From positions 2,309,001 through 2,373,000 of the forward strand of contig NC_133573.1 in assembly GCF_048773025.1 (NCBI RefSeq): 64,000 nt of DNA, read 5' to 3'. The translations under genes and the position numbers were made by a program. Positions 55,335 through 64,000 of the stretch are shown in pieces. This DNA comes from Camelus bactrianus (taxonomy: Eukaryota > Chordata > Mammalia > Artiodactyla > Camelidae). The notes beneath the pieces were generated by a model. That model searched no databases. It worked only from the letters and a program-made list of their open reading frames with translations, and had not been told where the DNA came from. How positions within the stretch are numbered: the stretch's first letter is position 1; the number at the start of each line of letters is the position of its first letter.

Positions 55335-55595
55335 TTCTATGTACTGTAGAATATAGAGTCCTTGCACTTAAGAAACTCAGTCTAGTTGGAATGAAAAGCA
55401 ATAAATGAAGAGAATTACTGAAATAAAAATAGCAGATCAAGTTAAGAATAGAAAAGACTTCGTAAGACAGAAGCAGATTAATCTCTTTTTTTTTAAAAGC
55501 TGTAGAGATGAGAGCGTTACAGATGCTTGAAGCAGGAATAGTGCCCTTTAACCAAGACTTGAAAGAAATAATGGGCATTGGAGGTTTTTAAAATC
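55335..55595 (+). mobile_element. Probable L2 LINE fragment
   Basis: 'gtccttgcacttaagaaact', 'cagtctagttggaatgaaaa', 'caataaatgaagagaattac' and later 'agacttgaaagaaataatgg' loosely follow an L2-like 3' portion ('ccctcaagaagctcacagtctagtggg'; 'gagtcttgaaggatgag'). Confidence 0.5.
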
Positions 55596-56329
55596 TTCTG
55601 GCCACAACAGCATTTGAAGTACCCTTGCTCTTTCAAACACATAGCAATTACAAATAAAATACAGAAATTAAAAAGAAAGTGACAGAACCCACTTCAGAAA
55701 TGAGGAAAGGGCACCACAGAAGAAACAAAACAGCGAGTCTGACTAGAGCCACGAGCCTGCCGGTGCCGCCGGTGCTGGTGGCCAGAGGTGGGTTCCTGCA
55801 GGTCGGACAGAACCAGATGTTCTTTTTCTCACACGACGGGCCAGGCCAGGCATGGGGCCAGGGGCTGGGAAGACGCTCTGTGCCGGCAGATAAGGAGACA
55901 ATACTGAACACTCCCTAAAGTAACAGATGTGAACAAGCATCTGATCTAAAAAACCTCAAAGCTCAGACACGGCCTCCTGACCAAAAATTAAACAAGCCAC
56001 CTTCTGACCCAGTAACTGAATCTGCACGTCCTTGCTTTGACCTGGGATGGGTGTCCCCAAGATAACATTATAAACCTGGTCTGGACGAAGGCCCAGAGAT
56101 CCTGGTGGACAGAACTGAAAAGCAATAGATAAGGAGGAGTAAGAACAGAAAAAGAAAAGAAAAATATATGTAAGTAAACCTAAAACTAAAAAAAAAAAAA
56201 ACCACTAAAACTCACCATTTAAAATAAGCCTGAAAAATCTAAGTTCCAAAAACTATGCAAAAATCTAGTAAAAATATGATGGCCATCAAATTTTAAAATG
56301 GAAATAAATAAATTCCAGGTAAAAATAAT
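55596..56329. other. Gene-free stretch, nothing recognised
   Basis: AT-rich unique DNA with an A14 run near 56,187. No gene was recognised. Confidence 0.45.
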
Positions 56330-56408
56330 GGGATGGGCTGATATCGCTCAGTGGCAGAGCACATGTTCAGTTTGTGTGAGGTCCCCCCCAAAAGTAATAA
56401 ATAAAAAA
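56330..56408 (+). mobile_element. vic-1-type SINE, decayed
   Basis: 'gggatgggctgatatcgctc', 'agtggcagagcacatgttca', 'gtttgtgtgaggtcc' and an AAATAAATAAA tail. The B-box half ('tgggttcaatccccagtacc') is deleted. 'gggatgg' at both ends (56,330 and 56,410) is a likely target duplication. Confidence 0.82.
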
Positions 56409-56773
56409 CGGGATGGAAGAGGAGAATATTGACTTTAAAAATATACTTAAGTGCTTAAAGAAAAACGTGCAATAGCTTCTATTAAAAGAAAGTAAGAAAT
56501 TATTGGGGAGGAAGGGACAAGATTAAGGCATAAACAGGCATTAATTATTTTTAAAAACCATTCAAAAATCTTGGAAATAAAAAAATGCAGTTAAGTAAAT
56601 TTTAAAAAGAAAACCCGAGTGGATACATGTTAAGATGAAAACAGTCAGAGACTAAATGAGAGACCTGGGACCCGCTGCTGATGAAGGTACCCAAAATACA
56701 ACCAAAAGAAATGAAGAGTTCACGTTTAACACGTGGAAATCCAGTGAAGATCTGAGGATGAGTTCAGGTGACG
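56409..56773. other. Gene-free stretch, AT-rich
   Basis: AT-rich DNA; nothing recognised. Confidence 0.4.
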
Positions 56774-56979
56774 TCCTCAGCCAGGCACTACTGACGTCTG
56801 CAAGGGGCAGTTCTCTATCGTGGGGCTGCCCTCGGCTTCGTAGGCATTTAGCAGCACCCCTGGCCTCCACCCAGGAGAAGTCAGGAGCAGCCCCTAGTTG
56901 TGACAACAAAAATGTTTCTAGACATAGTCAAATCTCCCCTGTGGGGGCAAAAGTGCCTCCTGTTGAGAATCAGGGCTGC
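56774..56979 (-). mobile_element. MER5A (hAT-Charlie DNA transposon fossil)
   Basis: Reverse complement of MER5A: 'cctcagccaggcactactga', 'ggcatttagcagcacccctg', 'gcctccacccaggagaagtc', 'tagttgtgacaacaaaaatg', 'tttctagacatagtcaaatc' and 'tgttgagaatcagggctg'. Non-autonomous, about 190 bp in the family; no transposase code. Confidence 0.9.
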
Positions 56980-57129
56980 AGCATAGGTCCACAGCAGGTT
57001 ACAGAAAAGACACGGATGGGAGGGCCTGGGGGGTGGCAAGGGCCCATCAGTAGCCAGCGCTCAGATGAGCCACGCACCCCAAGTACGCAGCAGGACACGA
57101 GCATCTGAACTGGGCACGTTACCTTTTCC

Positions 57130-57362
57130 TGCTTTTTAAAATTAGGATGTAACCGACACGTAACATTACATTCGTTTCCGGTATACGCGGTAATGGTGTA
57201 ATGTTTGTGTATATTGTGAGATGATCAGAGTAATAAATCTGGTTAACATCCATCACCACACACAGTTGCAATTTCTTGTCTTGGGATAAGAACTTTTCAG
57301 ATTTACTCTCTTAGCCATTTTCAAATATCCAATAGATTGCTGTTAACTAGGGTCACCATACG
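57130..57362 (-). mobile_element. Old L1 (L1M-type) 3' UTR fragment
   Basis: Reverse complement of an L1M 3' UTR: 'taggatgtaaccgacacgta', 'acattacattcgtttccggt', 'gagatgatcagagtaataaa', 'ctggttaacatccatcacca', 'gggataagaacttttcagat' and 'ttgctgttaactagggtcac'. It is less GC-shifted than the copy at 955. Confidence 0.85.
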
Positions 57363-58182
57363 ACACTACATGTATGTTTGTGTATGTATTATATGTACAT
57401 ACCCCATACTACACAAACACATGCTCCAACTTAGCTCGAGGCTGCGAGCATTCGCAGCAGAGACTAGACCAGGTCCAAGCCACCGTGTAGCCCAGAGTCA
57501 TACCACTGAATTTCCTCCTTCTGTGTGGAGAATTCTCCCAACCTAGATTTGGACATCTTCCCAAAGTTAGGAAGCCTCACTTGCTTTGAACAAACCCCAC
57601 ACTGTACGACTGAATACGGATATTTTACATGAAAGTCCCCAACTACACAATTCAAGTGCCAGACTAGAAAGCCCATTCTCCAAAGTTCAAACGTGGAGTT
57701 TGAACCTAATCTCTTATGTTTCTGAAGGCAGAAGGCGGCAGGCATAAAATCTCAAAGCTCATATTCTGGATAAATTCAGAAAGCTAATGAGTGGCGAATC
57801 CCTCCCCTCCATTTCCTCGGGTCGGCTTTCTCTATTCCTGCCAGGCAGAAAGCGCTCGGGGAGTTCCCAGCTTTGCCATAAATGTGCTTGTGGCAGGAAC
57901 GATACTCCAATATAATTATAGTCCAGACCCACCTGTGTGCAAATTTTATTTGAGTTTTATCAAAGGATCTCACAGCACATCGAGTATCTTTGGATCACTT
58001 TCCAATATTAGGTTTTTACAATCCTTTCTGTAGATCACTGTCATGGAGACTTGGTTAAAAGGGGTAGGTAAGTTTTTTTCCCATTTCCACAAATAAGAGC
58101 TAGTCTTATATAATGAGGTGGTGCTGAGAAAGTTGAGTAGTGGTGACTCTTTTCAGCAAACACAAAACTGATATCTGTACAC
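57363..58182. other. Gene-free stretch, nothing recognised
   Basis: Unique-looking DNA of about 800 bases. No gene was recognised. Confidence 0.45.
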
Positions 58183-58450
58183 TGTTATGGGCTGAACTGT
58201 GTCCCCCAAATTCGTATGTTGAAGTTGTAACCCCAGGACCTCAGAATGTGGCTGCATTTGAATATAAGATCTTTAAAGGGTAATTAAATTAAAATGAGGT
58301 CATTAGAGTGGGCCTGAGTCCAATATGGCTGATGTCCCTATAAGAAGAAATTTGGACACGGGGACACGTGGAAGCCCATGTGAAGACATGGTAAGAAGAT
58401 GGCCATCCGCAAGCCAAAGAGGGAGGCTGCTGGAAAGCGGCTTCAGCGCG
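58183..58450 (+). mobile_element. MaLR LTR (MLT1-type), fossil
   Basis: Begins 'tgttatgggctgaactgtgt' and 'cccccaaattcgtatgttga', continues 'aaccccaggacctcagaatg', 'ttaaaatgaggtcattagag', 'tgggcctgagtccaatatgg', 'tgtccctataagaagaaatt' and 'gcccatgtgaagacatggta'. This is the 5' half of a MaLR LTR; the rest becomes unrecognisable near 58,450. Old and broken. Confidence 0.82.
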
Positions 58451-58559
58451 GCGATCTTGTGTGTGATTGTCTCCCCTGCTTCCATAGACCACACAGAGAC
58501 AGCTTGATAAAACTTACTTTCAAAAAGAGCAATTACACATGGTTTCATTGTTTGTCTAC

Positions 58560-58692
58560 TCTGTTTTGGAAGAGCATTGAGTTGGAAGACCTTGGTCTAT
58601 CCCCAGCCAGCTGTGAGGTTCTAGGAAAATCATTTAATCTCTCTAACCTTCCATTTTCTTATAGGTTGACTGAGGAACTGTCAGCCTAGTGA
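58560..58692 (+). mobile_element. MIR SINE fragment
   Basis: 'gcattgagttggaagacctt', 'ggtctatccccagccagctg', 'tgaggttctaggaaaatcat', 'ttaatctctctaaccttcca' and 'ttttcttataggttgactga' follow MIR order. Confidence 0.8.
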
Positions 58693-59020
58693 ATATTTTT
58701 CAAACTGTGTTGCACAGAAGCCTAGGGTTTCAGAAAGGAGCCCCAGGAACTGCCTGGGGACACAGCCCTACCCTCGGTCTTCTCGTTGGAGTTTGGCATA
58801 AAATCAGAATTCGTCTTTAATGGGGAAGGTTAAAACAGAAAGTCATCACTGGACAATCTTCAAAGTTACCCCAGCCCTTATGCGCTGCATAATTCTATTA
58901 GCCTGCAGGAGTGTCTCCACTTCCGTGCTGGTTCTGTGTTTCTGTAACACCCAAGCATCTGAAACAAAAGTGCAAGTTAACCAACTGGTAAACCTCAGGA
59001 ATGCTTATCACAACGTTGTG
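58693..59020. other. Gene-free stretch, nothing recognised
   Basis: Unique-looking DNA of about 330 bases between a MIR and a MER5A. Confidence 0.4.
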
Positions 59021-59207
59021 CAGGGTTTCTCAGCACTACTGAGATGCTGGGAGGCGGTCCCATCTCACCGGACATTTGCCAGCATCCCTGTGTCCATTTG
59101 TTACATGCCCGTGGCACCCTTCACCCCCACTGGGACAACCAGAAACGTCTCCAGACATGGCCAATGTCCTCTAGGGAGTAAGAGTTGCCCCAGACTGAGA
59201 ACCCCTG
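59021..59207 (-). mobile_element. MER5A, nearly full length
   Basis: Runs from 'cagggtttctcagcactact' to 'cagactgagaacccctg', close to the family's 189 bp and with both terminal inverted repeats recognisable. Inside are 'ggcacccttcacccccactg', 'ggacaaccagaaacgtctcc' and 'agacatggccaatgtcctct'. A hAT-type fossil. Confidence 0.93.
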
Positions 59208-61099
59208 TGTTACAGTAACTCACATCTCCTCGTAACCCATCGAGAGAGGTCAGGAAGGGCGATCTCAGCCCACGGCTCTCACATCTATTCATTGTGCACT
59301 TGGGCCCTCTGAGCCGGTCCCGCAAATGAAAGAAAACTGGAAAGAGAGGCAGTAAAAAAGAATGTTCTGCTCCATGGGGTGTTTTGTTTTGTTTTGTTTT
59401 GGTTGAAGACTGAACAATCACCATTCCGATCACTTAAACGCAAGGCGGGTTGTGAGGAAATCGTGTTGCCACGCTGGGGCAGGAGGGCCCGGAGCTCTGG
59501 GCCGAGTGCTCAGCGGGACCTAGGTTTCCTGCTATTCTGCGTTTTCAGCTGGTTTATGCTTCTCCCCCACGGCTGAAATAAAACACGACAGTCATAACCA
59601 ACTTCTGAAAAATTCAAGGATGAGGGGGCTTTAGAGGGAAAAGAGCAGAGAACTTAGGTTTGCTTTGGAACTTAGGTTCCCAGAGGAACCTTGACAGAGG
59701 AAGAAATTAATTTGTAGCAAAAACACAAGTTCACCGAAGAACAAAACTTTAAAGAAAAAATATCTACCTTTTTTTCCCCCTTTTTTGGTCTAAGATTTAA
59801 AGTAACTCATCACCCTCAGAGGTTTCCCTGATTTGCCATAACCATCGCCCTTAAAGACAACGAGTAGGTCAGGGCGGGACGTCGGGAGAGCTGACGGGGG
59901 CTCGGAAGGTCTGCCGACTTTCCCGGGATGAACTGTGGATTCCAGAGCTGAGATTCAGGACCGTGCCTCCACAGGGAACATCCTGAAAAGATGCCCTGTA
60001 GTCAGAGAAGACACCAAGCTGCCATCTCCAGAACACTTTTTAATCGGTGGGTTTTAACTCAGGGACAAAATAAGCATAGTTGTAGTTTGACCAAGTTGCT
60101 TGACCAAGTTGTTTGAACGATGTTTACTTTTTTCCTGGGTAAAGTCTTGCCTTTGGTCTGTAATGTTAAGAATTTGATTATTAGAGCAGATTCTCAATCT
60201 ATCTTTGAGAGCACAGTTCAGTTCTCTTATGCATAAGAAATGCAACTGTGCACGAAGGCACGTTTTTATCTTATGAACTGAAATATCCTCTTGTCTTGCA
60301 TGAGAACTTGCGAAGTCTGGACCACTTCCTTCAGAAGTCGTCAGGGTGCAGCACGTGGGGCTAACACACTCATTCCATTGTGTCTGATTCCATCAGCAGT
60401 TTTACACGTCCAGACCTGTGGTCCACGGCATAAAGCTTTGCCTTTAGATTTCTGCTTCTATTATTAAATATGCAGCCTCAAAACGTGCAAATGAATAGTA
60501 CTGCAGGGAGAGAGGAAAAATGTAGTTAGAATTTCTGCAAAACTCCAGGGGAAGGAAAAAAAGAACAGGTTTATTTTAGTAGCTTTTGCATATTGGAATT
60601 TGCTGCATCTTCAGAACATGTATTTATGGAAACATAATCAAGACTTTTTCAAACTTCCTGCTTCCTTTTCAACATTCTCCTGCAATGTCATCATAATAAA
60701 TGTAGCGTTATGCTCATTTTTCCACCTTGCCTTTTCTCTTAAAACCATCTGAACATACATAAAGCAAAATCAGATTGATGTTGTTGAATTTTGATATTTG
60801 TGAGTTCAAATAATAATAATCACTGGTTCAACAGAAACTGCACAAGGCAGGCATTTGATGGATTTAAATTACAGGAAATACTGCAAAACACGGCACAAAA
60901 CTCTGAACAAATCACAAGATTATTCAGATTGCGTTCACAGTTAGCCTCGGCACATGAATAAAGGCCTATAATAAGACCACAGCCTGACAAATGTAAGATT
61001 TACAAAAGATAAATGTTAAGAACAACATGAACTTGTCATCTTTTTCTAATCCAGAAGGAGTTCCCCCCACAATAGACCAATGATTACGCGAAGGCCCCA
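59208..61099. other. Gene-free stretch, AT-rich unique DNA
   Basis: About 1.9 kb without a recognised gene or repeat. Several (TTTTG) units occur near 59,380-59,400. The section 60,040-61,050 is AT-rich and CpG-poor, the texture of ordinary unique or conserved non-coding DNA. Confidence 0.45.
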
Positions 61100-61262
61100 G
61101 GGTTCTACAGGGCACGGGGAACTACACTCCACGTCTTGCAGTGACCTGGGATGAAAAGAACATGAAAACGAGCATGCGTGTGCGTAAGCGTGGCTGAAAC
61201 ATGACGCTGTGCACCAGACGCTGACACAGCACTGCAAACTGACTGTGCTCCACTGGAAAAGG
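61100..61262 (+). mobile_element. GC-shifted L1 3' UTR fragment
   Basis: 'gggttctacagggcacgggg', 'cacgtcttgcagtgacctgg', 'gatgaaaagaacatgaaaac', 'gctgtgcaccagacgctgac' and 'actgtgctccactggaaaa' align throughout with the L1 tail at 41,990-42,165. Most differences are A/T there and G/C here. Confidence 0.85.
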
Positions 61263-62075
61263 AACAAGACTTCAGGGTTTGATTTGTTTAAAACACTGCA
61301 ATTCCTTCTTAATTTCTGTCAAAAATAGATGGCCGTCTCCCCATAGTAACTACTCTGCTCCTTGCTTTTTTCTCTGAATTCAGAAAAGAATACTAACATA
61401 AAAAAAGAGGAAAAGAAATTAACGAGAGAGGAGAGGAAGGCAGAGTGGGGAGGGCTCAAATCTCAGTGCCTCTGTAAAGTTAACCTTCAGCTTTCGGTTT
61501 AATTTGCTCAGCTATTAAGACAGTATGTGGCCCACCGAAGCCTGCACAGTCGACCTAAAATCACCATTTTGTGATTGATGAATGAACAGCTGATCCGACT
61601 GACCATACTGATTGGCCCTAGAGAAATATCACCTGAGCTAAACATTCCTGGGCTTGTGGGTTGCATCCTTAAGGAATACTCAGTTTCACTTGGCAACATT
61701 GAGTGGAAAAAGAATATTATTCAGGGGGGTCGGCAATCAAGCAAATGAACACCCAGAATTATAACTTCTCTTGCCAGCGACTTAGCTCACTCCCTCCCTT
61801 CACAGACAGAAACTGTGCAAATTCAGCCATCAGCCTGGCCCTTGGAGGCTTTCCACTGCTCCTCAAAGTGGGCTTTGGTACCAGCTCTACACAGAATAGT
61901 TCTTCACAGTCAGAAGAAGAACGGCCCGGCCTCACTCAGGACCTTCCTGCTTCTCTAGATTTAATCTTCCTCATATTTAAGTTGTAAACTGACTCAATTT
62001 CTCGAGTACTCACACCCACTCTTTCCTCCTGGCCTATGGGGATTTTTTCTAGCCTTCCTCTTTCATTGTCTACAC
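61263..62075. other. Gene-free stretch, nothing recognised
   Basis: Unique-looking DNA of about 800 bases. Confidence 0.45.
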
Positions 62076-62403
62076 CAGCGGTTCTCAGCCAGGGTAACTA
62101 CATGCCTAGGGGACAGTGGACAATGTCTGGAGACACTTCTTGGTGGGGGGGGGGCGGTTAGGTTTATTTCCTTCTTTATCTTCAGAGGGGGCACTGGGGA
62201 TTGAACCCAGGACCTCATGCATGCTAAGCACGCGCTCTGCCACTTGAGCTGTGCCCTCCCCCCCAGAGACACTTCTGATTACCACAACCTGGGGAAGGCG
62301 GGTGTCACTACTGGTGTCTCGTGGGTGCTGCCACACACCCCACACCGCACAGGAAACCCCCACGATGGAGAATCTCCGCTGGGCCAACGGTACTCACCCC
62401 TCG
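62076..62403 (+). mobile_element. MER5A split by a vic-1 SINE
   Basis: Left part 62,076-62,140: 'cagcggttctcagccagggt', 'ggacagtggacaatgtctgg', 'agacacttct'. Right part 62,266-62,403: 'gagacacttctgattaccac', 'aacctggggaaggcgggtgt', 'cactactggtgtctcgtggg', 'cgcacaggaaacccccacga', 'gaatctccgctgggccaacg'. Together they cover most of a MER5A in plus orientation. Confidence 0.92.
62141..62265 (-). mobile_element. vic-1-type SINE inserted in MER5A
   Basis: The plus strand reads 'ggcggttaggtttatttcct', 'ggggcactggggattgaacc', 'caggacctcatgcatgctaa', 'gcacgcgctctgccacttga' and 'gctgtgccctccccccc', the reverse complement of a vic-1. The perfect 11-bp duplication 'gagacacttct' (62,130-62,140 and 62,266-62,276) is made of MER5A sequence. 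Confidence 0.96.
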
Positions 62404-62574
62404 GCCGCTATGGTGCGTTCATCCAGCCTTTGAGACTGGTCAGCGCGACAGGAAGCAGCTCAAACACAGACCAAACCTCTCCCCTTTTTTCATCAGCATA
62501 TAAATGGGGTTTCAAGTCATGAGACTAAATGAGTTCCCTTGGAAAGTGAATACAGAGAGCAATTTTTAAAATTG

Positions 62575-62945
62575 TTTTAAGAGGTCCAAGGACTGAGTCC
62601 TGGGCCACTCCAACATGTACAGATTGAAAGGATGAGGAAGAATCAACAAAAGAGGCTGAGAAAGGGAGGCCAAGGGGGTGGAAGGAGAAGAGCCGTGTCC
62701 TGGAAGCCAAGGCCAGAGAGTGACCCACCGAGCCAGTGCCTGTAAGTCAGGCAAGACAAGCCCAGTGGACACCTGGTGGGTTCCACTTCCCAGAGATGGA
62801 CACCTGGTCGGTACCGCTTCCCAGAGCCCACGAGGACTCAGATAACAATCCAGGGAGGCAGTGAGGGCAGCAGGGGCAGAAGTCTGACTGGAAAGTGTTC
62901 AGGAGACAGCCAGGTGAGGATTGGGAAGGGCACAGATGACTCTTT
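62575..62945 (+). mobile_element. Ancient interspersed repeat, family not named
   Basis: 'aggactgagtcctgggccac', 'tccaacatgtacagattgaa', 'gcccgtgtcctggaagcc'-like 'agccgtgtcctggaagccaa', 'gtctgactggaaagtgttca' and 'ggagacagccaggtgagg' match a phrase set I know from many mammalian loci (decision text: '...gccctggggcactccaacat...', '...gtcctggaagccaag...', '...cctgattggagtgggttcaggag...'). I cannot name the family with certainty. Confidence 0.45.
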
Positions 62946-64000
62946 CCCTGGCGTCCACCCCCCAGAGTTATTACCTTCTCCCCATCAGTTATTGCAGCAG
63001 TGTCCCTTGCAGACAGCATCTTTGATTTGGTCTTATTCCTTAATCAGCTCTTTTCACCATTACAGTGAAGCAAAGGCACTTTTTTTAATCCTGCGACTAC
63101 CCAGTGGTTCGGAAACTCTTCCCAGACTCCGCATCATTAACTTCATGCTGAATCCCTTGCGCCTGTCAGGTGACCTGCGTCCTGCCTCAGCGGTGAGCTG
63201 CTTAGGACAACACTTGGGACTCTGCCTGCATTTCTGTTTCCATTTCTCATCCTGGGTCATACCTCCCGGGCTGCCCCCATCCCTGTGCCCAAGCCAGGCT
63301 TCGAGGTGTCCCAGCCCTAATGCAGCGTTTCAAGTTCCCCTATTTGCAGACTTTTTAAAGACAGGAGAGTTGAATATTGTCTTTAACTCGATTTCAGGCC
63401 ACAAATCTTTTAGTAAGTATAGCTCATGTTAGATTCCTTATAACTGTTTGATGTGATCTTGTTGATGTCCTCTTCCTTTAGACCTACTTTTACCATGTCT
63501 CTTGGGCGGGTTGTTCATCAGTCGGGGGGGTGGGGGGGCGTTTACACGCTGCAGAGTTTCCTTTTCTTCCACAGGATTCGAAGCCAGACCTTCAGTTTAT
63601 AATTCTTATGACGGCAACCACGTTTTCCAAAATAATACTGAAATGTGCATCTAACTACCAACAACAATCACAAAGCAGGACTTTTTGTCTCTATAGGAGA
63701 CAAGAAACTTGGGGCTTTTGCACTATCCCACCGCCCATCACAACCTGCTTCATTTGGGAGGATAAATGCCTTGTTTTACGAGATGTGTACGGTCCGAACG
63801 GCCTCCCTGCACCGAGCGGCACAGCCTAACAACCCCCGGAAGCCTCTTCTCCTGCAAGAGCCGGATCCCCAAGGGAGGGTGTCCCCACACCCAGGTCCCC
63901 AGGCCCCAGACGCCCACTCCCCCTGCTTTTGGAGTTTCCAGGTCCGCTACGCTGACGTCCCGGAAGACTCCAGTCTGTGCGACCTTCCCATCCACCTTCA
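62946..64000. other. Gene-free stretch to the end of the window
   Basis: No gene or repeat family was recognised. A plus-strand frame of 218 codons (62,776-63,432) has no recognisable domain. A G-rich run lies at 63,522-63,540. Confidence 0.45.

Noticed and set aside
62776-63432. 218-codon plus-strand frame
   Set aside because: It begins inside an ancient repeat-like segment and has no recognisable protein features.
1-64000. Polinton-like, full-length retroviral or toxin-like elements
   Set aside because: Apart from solo LTRs and MaLR LTR fragments, no capsid, envelope, polymerase or integrase-like sequence was seen.

Overview
This window is mammalian nuclear DNA, almost certainly from a camelid (camel, llama or alpaca lineage). 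The strongest evidence is eleven copies of a short SINE whose head is a tRNA-Ala(AGC)-like sequence followed by an AAATA-rich tail ending in CCTAATTACC. This is the vic-1 type of SINE known from camelids. The tRNA-Glu-derived SINEs typical of ruminants, pigs and whales were not seen. L1 tails of the cetartiodactyl type, ancient MIR, L2 and MER5A copies, MaLR LTRs and two ERV1-like solo LTRs complete a normal mammalian repeat landscape.

No functional protein-coding gene or coding exon could be supported. All open frames are short, and none resembles a known protein except pieces of LINE-1 and one broken RPLP1 retrocopy. The window therefore looks intergenic or deep-intronic.

Layout. 1-7.4 kb: an AT-rich tract, an old minus-strand L1 tail, a CpG-rich patch (1.3-1.7 kb), two vic-1 SINEs, and a strong CpG island (about 6.47-7.15 kb) followed by a C-rich tract. 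7.6-14.4 kb: a vic-1 with an expanded microsatellite tail, a dated L1 insertion, an old LINE remnant, and an L1 inserted inside an older L1. 15-25 kb: MIR and L2 fossils, a minus-strand L1 ORF1 fragment, a nine-copy 27-bp minisatellite (19,755-19,997), L1 tails and an antisense vic-1. 25-36 kb: mostly unique, GC-rich DNA, a second L1 with an unusual 3' tail, and a solo LTR (32,638-32,989). 36-47 kb: an L1/vic-1 composite, a Z-DNA-prone repeat, an L1 with a 19-bp target duplication, a perfect IR-1 nuclear-receptor motif (45,403-45,415) and a CpG-rich patch. 47-64 kb: a second solo LTR, an L1 split by the RPLP1 retrocopy, MaLR LTRs, three MER5A copies (one split by a vic-1) and AT-rich unique DNA.

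No set of genes here acts together. The main interest lies in the layered insertions, two classes of L1 3' tail, old L1 copies that look GC-shifted, the minisatellite, and a few symmetrical candidate regulatory motifs. All names and boundaries were assigned by eye from memory of the families and need RepeatMasker confirmation.
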